Source: Acanthococcus lagerstroemiae
Taxonomy: Eukaryota; Arthropoda; Insecta; Hemiptera; Eriococcidae
Direction of reading: 5' to 3'
Length of the DNA: 64,000 nucleotides
NCBI GenBank assembly: GCA_031841125.1
Contig: CM063114.1
Location: 9,486,001 to 9,550,000 of the forward strand
The translations under genes were made by a program, and so were the position numbers. Shown piece after piece: positions 58,472 through 64,000 of this stretch. The number at the start of each line of letters is the position of its first letter. Position 1 is the first letter of the stretch. The notes under the pieces are model-generated. The model was not told where the DNA came from and searched no databases. It saw only the letters and a list, made by a program, of their open reading frames with translations.

Positions 58472-59427
58472 CAGGGCGGGCGCACTTCCAATGGTGATAT
58501 TATAACTGTATTTTAGTTCAAGAGAGTTGGCCACCGGTAGCGCTGCTGTCAATTTAGGGTGCTGGTGTGTGTTTGTGTTAGTTGGAGTCATTCGTCGGAC
58601 GTCGGTATGTTCGTTCGTTGGAATCGGTTGTATTTGTGTATGTTTATACTGCATTTTGAGGATCAAAAAGTTTAAAATTTTGAAATCAGAATTATTTTGA
58701 AGAACTGAAGAACACTTTCGAAGACACAGAAAGTGGGTAGTTATTTTTCAATCTGATGGTATCAGTTCAAGAGCAGTATGATAATGTTTCCTTTCTTATC
58801 TGTTGTAATGCGTGTTTACAGATGGTCGTTAATAATAATTTTTCGAACCACTTCTTCAAAACGTCAGGTGAAAAAAATAAATAACCTTGATGAATTTAGC
58901 CCATTTTTATTTTAATGTTTTCTTTGAAACAATCATCAAAAAAATCTACATTATTTACAGTAGAAAAACGAAGAATATTTTAAAAGCAATAATACGCGTG
59001 TTCACCCAAGGTGTGGTGAAAATCATGAATAGAAGCAAAAAGCAATGCAGCATACCGTGAGCAAACTGCTGTAGAGTGGAAGCACAAAACTGTCGAACAA
59101 GCAGCGCTCGACACTACCTGTGGCCTACTCTCGAACTATTTACAACGTCACGAAACGTAACGAAGAGTGGGCGATCTATTACGAAGTAATACATATAATA
59201 CATTATCTCTGACAGAACTCCAACCGTGCTAATTTCGTCTGAACCGAACCACGCTGTCGAAAATCGTCCTATTAGGTCTAACGATAAAACCAAAGATAGT
59301 GCAACGAGTCACACATCTCATTTTTATGAATTGATTTACCCGAAGATGACTTCGTATTTCGAATAATGTACCTATTCTGAATCTCTCATAAACCATGTCA
59401 TAAGTATCGTTTACATGAAAACGTATA
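58472..59427. other. Non-coding interior of the pogo-like element
   Basis: No domain was recognised. The N-terminal DNA-binding part expected for a pogo-type transposase (CENP-B-like helix-turn-helix) was not found here, so it seems to be lost or replaced by the AAA-like fragment downstream. Confidence 0.4.
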
Positions 59428-60128
59428 ATGATGATTTCAGATCATTCGTCACGTAGTAAATTTCCTTTCAATCATGTTCGTTCTTTGTATAGGCATGCAG
59501 CAAATTCTTCTCGAGTTCGAAAAGCATATTGTCCAATTTCAGAGAAACGAAATAAATTGAACGATGTATGTAGTTTTCGAGAAGTCCTTCATACCGAATC
59601 TTTCGTCGATAAAACACTACTGATCAAAGAAGTACTTGGTAGTAGAGGTTCGTATCTAGTAACCACGCCACGTCGATTCGGCAAATTGATCAATGCAGAC
59701 ATGTTAATGACGTTTCTCACCATCAAAGTGGACGAATTTGGTCATCGCAAAACGAAATCCGGAAAGTCTGAACCTGTGCGAGATACCGACAACTATTGTT
59801 TGTTTGTGAATGATATCCCGAAGATCCCCAATCGAAAATTGAAGATCTCGGAAGGAAAAAAATTATGGATGAACACTTGGGCAAGTATCCCGTGTTAACA
59901 TCAATATCAACTGCGGTCAAGTTTCTTCCTTCAATGATGTTCTCGAGAACTCTAGAACGTGCATTCACAAAATGTATTTGCAACATAAATACTTGCGTAC
60001 GAGCTCGAAACTCAATGACGATGAAAAAGAATATTGTCGAAAATGGTGTGATATTCATGAACATAAGTTATTCACGAAGAACGATGTCGAATCGAGTCTT
60101 TGGAACTTATTGCGGTATTTGTTCAAAC
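59428..60128 (+). pseudogene. AAA-ATPase-like protein, N-terminal part (copy C)
   Basis: The frame starts at 59428 and shows ESFVDKTLLIKEVLGSRGSY then LVTTPRRFGKLINADMLMTF. This is the family's nucleotide-binding region, but Ser/Thr after the Lys is replaced by Leu. A shift in an A-run at about 59852-59858 moves to DEHLGKYPVL, and a further shift leads to KMYLQHKYLRTSSKL and DVESSLWNLLRYLF (about 59935-60127), all matching family-typical text. The match ends abruptly at about 60128, where pogo transposase sequence begins. Broken by two frameshifts and truncated. Confidence 0.65.
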
Positions 60129-62130
60129 TTGGAAACCGACTTCATTGATGGTAAGCCAGGAGATAAATGGTTTAATTTATTTCTTTGCCGTCACCCAGAC
60201 ATCAGTATCCGGAAGCCCCAAACTTTGACTCGTGCCAGAAGTTTGATAAGCAGAGAAGATTTAAATACATGGTTTTCAGACATTCAACAGTATATCGAGG
60301 AGAACAATTTGTATGAAGTATTTCAAGACCCCAGTCGAGTTTTTAATTGCGATGAAACTGCTTTCTTCCTTCAACCCAAAGAAAGCAATGTCCTAGCTGA
60401 GAAATGTAGCAAATCAATATACTCAGTAAGTGGAAATGATGAAAAGGAAGCCCTAACTGTGTTAATAGGGGCCAATGCAAGTAGGGAAAAAAATGCCACC
60501 ACTGATAATTTTCCGTTATGCCCAAAGAATTCCCCATAATTTAGCTGTCAGTGTTCCAGAAAAATGGTCTATTGGACGTTCGGAGACAGGGTGGATGAAA
60601 AGCTCAACATTTTTTGAATATATTGTTAATGTTCTTAGCCCTTGGCTAGATAAAAAGAAAATCCAAAAACCAGTTGCCTTATTTCTTGACAGTCACACAC
60701 CAGTCATATCAGCTTGCATCTGTCTGAGTTCTGTCATAACAACGGAATTATTTTGATAGCCCTATATCCAAATTCAACCTACATTATTCAACCAATTGAT
60801 GTCTCAGTATTTTATGTCCTGAAACAAGAATGGAAGAAAACAGTCAAAAATTGGAAATACGAGACAACAAAGACTATTCCTGTACTTAAGAAAGAAGATT
60901 TTGCGTCTGTTTTAAAGGTGGCCTTGGAGAAAGTTTCACGGGAATGTATTAAAAATGGATTTCGAACTTGTGGACTATGTCCATTTGACCCTGCAGCTGT
61001 CGATTATTCGAGAATGATCCTGAATAATACAAGTGACCAACTTGAATTACCTGTAACGAAACTTTCTGATGGGGAGATTGCGCTGAATGTCATAGAAGTA
61101 GAAATTGGAACCAAAAAATTGAAAAACTTCAGAGATGGGAAATTTACAGTTCAAGATACGTCATTATTGCGCTTGTGGAAGAACTTAAGAAGCATTTATT
61201 GTTCTACCAGTACTGATGTGGCAAGCTGTGATACAACTTCTCAGTCTGCGAGTGAAGATCAAATGGATATGACAGGTGGTTCCAGAATTGAAACAAATGA
61301 TGCTCAAGTTGAACCCACAGTGTCCCAGAATAATCCGTTAGAAAATTCTGAAGATGTAAACAGTTTGGAATCCACCACAAATTGCTGCTCCACTGATCAG
61401 GAACAACCAGCTGGAGAAAGCATTCGTATTAACAGCCTGCCATCGACATCATTTGCTAGTTGTACACCAAAAATAAACACCTCAGTTTCCCCTCTCAAAA
61501 AGGTACTAAATTGGCCCCCTGAACTAGACCGTGCTGCTGGAAAGAAACCTCCAAGTTCTCGAAAGAAGGAAAGAATTTCCTATGTTATGACATCAAATGA
61601 TTAGCAAGAATACCACAGAAAAAAGGAAGAGAAAAAACAGGAAGATTTAAGACTGAAGGAAGAACGGCGATTGCTACGTGATAAAAAGAAGGCTGAGAAA
61701 CTCGAACAAAAGAAGCTGAATGCCATGAAGAAAAAAGTAAATAAAAAAAAGATATCGAAGAAGAGAAAACTATCAATTTCAAGTGATGCTTCTAATAATA
61801 TAGATGAACCAGAATTTATTCCTCAAGACTCTGACCAATCTGATTCTGTCGAAGATGATAATGATCCACCTTGTTTATATTGTTCAGGTACCTAAGTAAT
61901 CAAATTTTGCAACTCTTCTCAAAGCATATTACATTTAAAACTAACTTTAATAAAAAAATTCATTCATTTCTTTTCTTCCAGAATACGAGTATTATTCTAA
62001 ATCAGTTGAAGGAGAAAAATGGATTCAATGTTCTGGGTGTCGGCGGTGGGCACATGAGTTATGTGCAGGGATTTCCGAAAACGCAATTAATTTTGTTTGT
62101 GAATTATGCTGTGGTCGTTCTTCAAAGTAG
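60129..62130 (+). pseudogene. pogo/Tigger-like DDE transposase with PHD-type finger
   Basis: Transposase of the 9.1-kb element. GDKWFNLFLCRHPDISIRKP begins mid-protein. Catalytic Asp positions are seen in FNCDETAF (codon 60351-60353), LFLDSH (60688-60690) and IQPIDVSVF (60798-60800), the DDE_1 pattern. A serine-rich and lysine-rich tail follows. Then, after an intron (61888-61981), comes a C4HC3 finger: CLYC, CSGCRRWAHELC, CELC. Lesions: a frameshift in an A-run (60484-60491), a frameshift near 60698, TAG at 61602-61604, and loss of the N-terminal DNA-binding domain. The C-terminal PHD-type finger occurs in some insect pogo-like families. Confidence 0.8.
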
Positions 62131-63125
62131 GCCAGAAATACAGTTTATTTTTTACTTTTACATGTTTTTCATGAGTTTTTATTTTATTTTCATTTTTATA
62201 TGGAAAAATTGTAAAATTTGCAATAAAAATTTTTCAATGAGCCAGGTCTTATTGAAATTTACTGAAAGGAATAGCAACCAGATTTCAACACTATCAGTTT
62301 TGACCAAATAATGAGTTGATAAAGAAAACGTGTCAAAGTGAAGTTTCTATAATAAACTTAAACAGATTTTAATGCTAAAAACCTAAGTTTTTCCAGTGTC
62401 GGGTATTGGGGTGTCAGTTAATAGAATGATAGCCTCTGGCTGTGTCGGCTATTGATTTAATTTTTCGTTGACCATAAAAAAATTGAATTTTTGAATGAAC
62501 TGAAATTAAAAAAAAAAAAAATATCACAAGGTTCTATAATGTAGACATGGTCAGCTGATATAATTTAAAAAGAAAAAAAAGAAAAAAAAAGGACCATGCA
62601 ACACAAGAAAGTATTGAAGTAGTTTCTTAGAGTGACGGCTATTGGGTGTTTTACCTTATACCATCGTCGATGGTCGAATATTTTCAGAGCGAGGGTTGAG
62701 AAAGACTTTAGTTCGTCTGTCGAATTGCTCATGTTTCAATCTTGCCTTTGCGTGTGCTTCAGTGGCTTATCATAATATCATAATTTTACGTGGTTAAACT
62801 TACAAACTATTTATTATAGGTATATCTCAGTTTGAGTGTATGTTTAATAAACCATTATAAACTCCGCTGACCGGAGTCATTGTGAGTTTTTATTTTAGCA
62901 TATTTAAGGAAAGTACTCAGGTCACTTATTTCCCCCTTTCGGGAAATTCTTTGAGAAACCTATTCAACATTTGTATTCATCTATTGTGTATAAATATGGC
63001 CTTTTCTCAGTCTGTAGCCTGCAGCAGGTTCCTGAGTTGGGGGCACTTGTCTCCCAATTTGATTTTGATATTGATATTGTTATACATCGATATTTAAAAA
63101 CACCGATATTTTCGAACACTATTTA
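62131..63125. other. Right end of pogo-like element and flank
   Basis: It holds subterminal repeats (CAATAGCCGACAC-like, inverted) at 62395-62455, A-rich simple DNA (62507-62595), the right TIR ending at 62658, then flanking DNA with no gene. A few CGATAT motifs near 63060-63110 resemble those at 53215-53340. Confidence 0.5.
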
Positions 63126-64000
63126 TCAGAGAAGAGAACGGGTTATATCAGCAAGTTGCAGTACAAATGCACCAAGTGCCACAACGTGAAATACATTACA
63201 GACGAGTAGAAACCAAATGCTATGGATGTCATCACGTTGTTAATTGCTGGCACAATTTGCTCGGGAAATGGAGCAACTGCCTTGAAGACAATTACATCGG
63301 CCGCAAATTTACCTCCTCTTTCAAACACTTTATGCTCGAAAGTCAGTATACAGTTGAACGATTGGGAGCGCCTGTCCATCGAAGAAAAATAAAGAAAGCA
63401 GCGGAAGAAGAGTATGCTCTAGCAGCAAGTGAAAACCGAATTACATAAGACGGCTATGCGAAAATAACGGTTGTTGTTGACGGCAGCTGGTGTAAAAGAT
63501 CGTATGGCAAGCAACACAATTCATTAGAAGGATCAGCTGTTATCTTGGGGCACCGAACTAGGAAAGTGTTGTATTTGGCAGTGAAGAACAAGTTTTGAAT
63601 GATTTGTGCTCATGCTGCGAACAAGGAACAAGAGAAGCCTCGTCAATGTCACAAAAATTGGAACTAGAATGCGAACTCCCCTGCTATGGAAACTTCAGGA
63701 ATACGTTTAGGTTTTGAGGACAGTATGGAATCATACAAGTTAATCTACCACGAAGTGATCAGTGATGGTGACAGCAGCGTTTACAAAGCAATTCTCAATG
63801 CAGATCCATATCCAGAACTCCGGGTAAGGAGGATTGAATATTTCAACCATATGTTGCGGAACTACAGCAACCATCTTCAGAAGCTAACAGTGGGAAAACA
63901 TGATGGTAGACCTATACCCAGCATTATGAGGAAAGCGCTGAATCAAAGAAATCTACAGAGGCTGCGTAAAGAGATCCAGTCAGCAGCCAGATACCAAGCA
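63126..64000 (+). pseudogene. Mutator-like transposase relic, runs off the window
   Basis: In one frame from 63126: SEKRTGYISKLQYKCTKCHN, then TAG at 63207-63209, then the same frame resumes with NAMDVITLLIAGTICSGNGA and LPPLSNTLCSKV. Further on, in other frames, there is a region with ISDGDSSVYKAILNADPY and FNHMLRNYSNHLQKL (about 63750-63890), close to the GDGDSSVY...NH...RNY motif of the insect Mutator-like transposase family. Several frameshifts and stops make it non-functional. The rest lies beyond the right edge. The N-terminal motif of the same family is at 53065. Confidence 0.65.

Larger units (their letters stand above)
53589..62658. mobile_element. pogo/Tigger-like element, 9.1 kb with nested insertions
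   Basis: The left end AGGTAAAAAAACCAATAGCC and right-end complement AGGTAAAACACCCAATAGCC agree at 22 of 25 terminal positions, and TA flanks both ends (53587-53588 and 62659-62660). Extra copies of CAATAGCCGACAC lie just inside the left end (53620) and, inverted, at about 62395-62455. A DDE transposase of the pogo/Tigger type sits near the right end, which suits TA target sites. Much of the length is later insertions (MITEs A and B, a Tigger-type MITE and AAA-ATPase-like fragments). Confidence 0.72.

Noticed and set aside
1..64000. tRNA, rRNA or bacterial operon signals
   Set aside because: No cloverleaf box A/B pair or rRNA-like block was noticed by eye, and gene structure is eukaryotic; a dedicated scan could still find a tRNA.

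Overview
The window is nuclear DNA of an arthropod, very probably an insect. It holds a CYP4-type cytochrome P450 split into about a dozen exons with GT/AG introns, a ZAD-type zinc-finger gene (an arthropod-expanded family), an animal glycerate kinase gene and many insect-style DNA transposons. A hemipteran is my guess, but nothing in the window proves the order. The sequence is AT-rich and repeat-dense, with few intact host genes.

Region by region. 1-1200 is a tandem array of a unit of about 185 bp, interrupted by a hAT-type MITE with a perfect 8-bp target duplication. 2079-19818 (+) is the P450 gene: twelve exons give a 512-residue product with all diagnostic motifs, and its long introns hold MITEs and low-complexity DNA. 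19.8-23.2 kb is intergenic with a long-TIR MITE. 23239-24764 (-) is a five-exon ZAD gene and 26329-27843 (-) is an apparently intact glycerate kinase. 28-30.3 kb shows no gene. 30.3-33.7 kb is a compact, intron-free, extremely AT-rich cassette of six small ORFs with virus-like zinc modules and repeated TATA-type upstream motifs; it looks foreign.

From 35.5 kb onward mobile elements dominate. 35516-39425 is a TIR transposon with a broken DUF7869-like transposase and many GCTATGTCC subterminal repeats. 39.6-41.8 kb holds two unrecognised coding exons, the second truncated by a piggyBac-like terminus. 43.4-46.4 kb is a retrotransposon gag-like gene cut by a 1860-bp element (43805-45664) with perfect 48-bp TIRs and a 6-bp TSD that carries part of an AAA-ATPase-like gene. 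47.9-50.2 kb has a large fold-back palindrome and another MITE. 53.0-64.0 kb is a nest: a Mutator-like transposase relic appears split by a pogo/Tigger-like element (53589-62658, TA target). That element contains two MITEs built from exact 16-bp iterons, a THAP-domain relic, a Tigger-type MITE, two more AAA-ATPase-like fragments and a DDE transposase ending in a PHD-type finger.

The best leads are: (i) AAA-ATPase-like fragments occurring three times, each inside or beside a mobile element; (ii) MITE ends made of 16-bp iterons; (iii) the virus-like gene cassette; and (iv) the DUF7869-type transposon with TATCGATA-flanked termini. All family names come from reading motifs by eye; no database search was possible.
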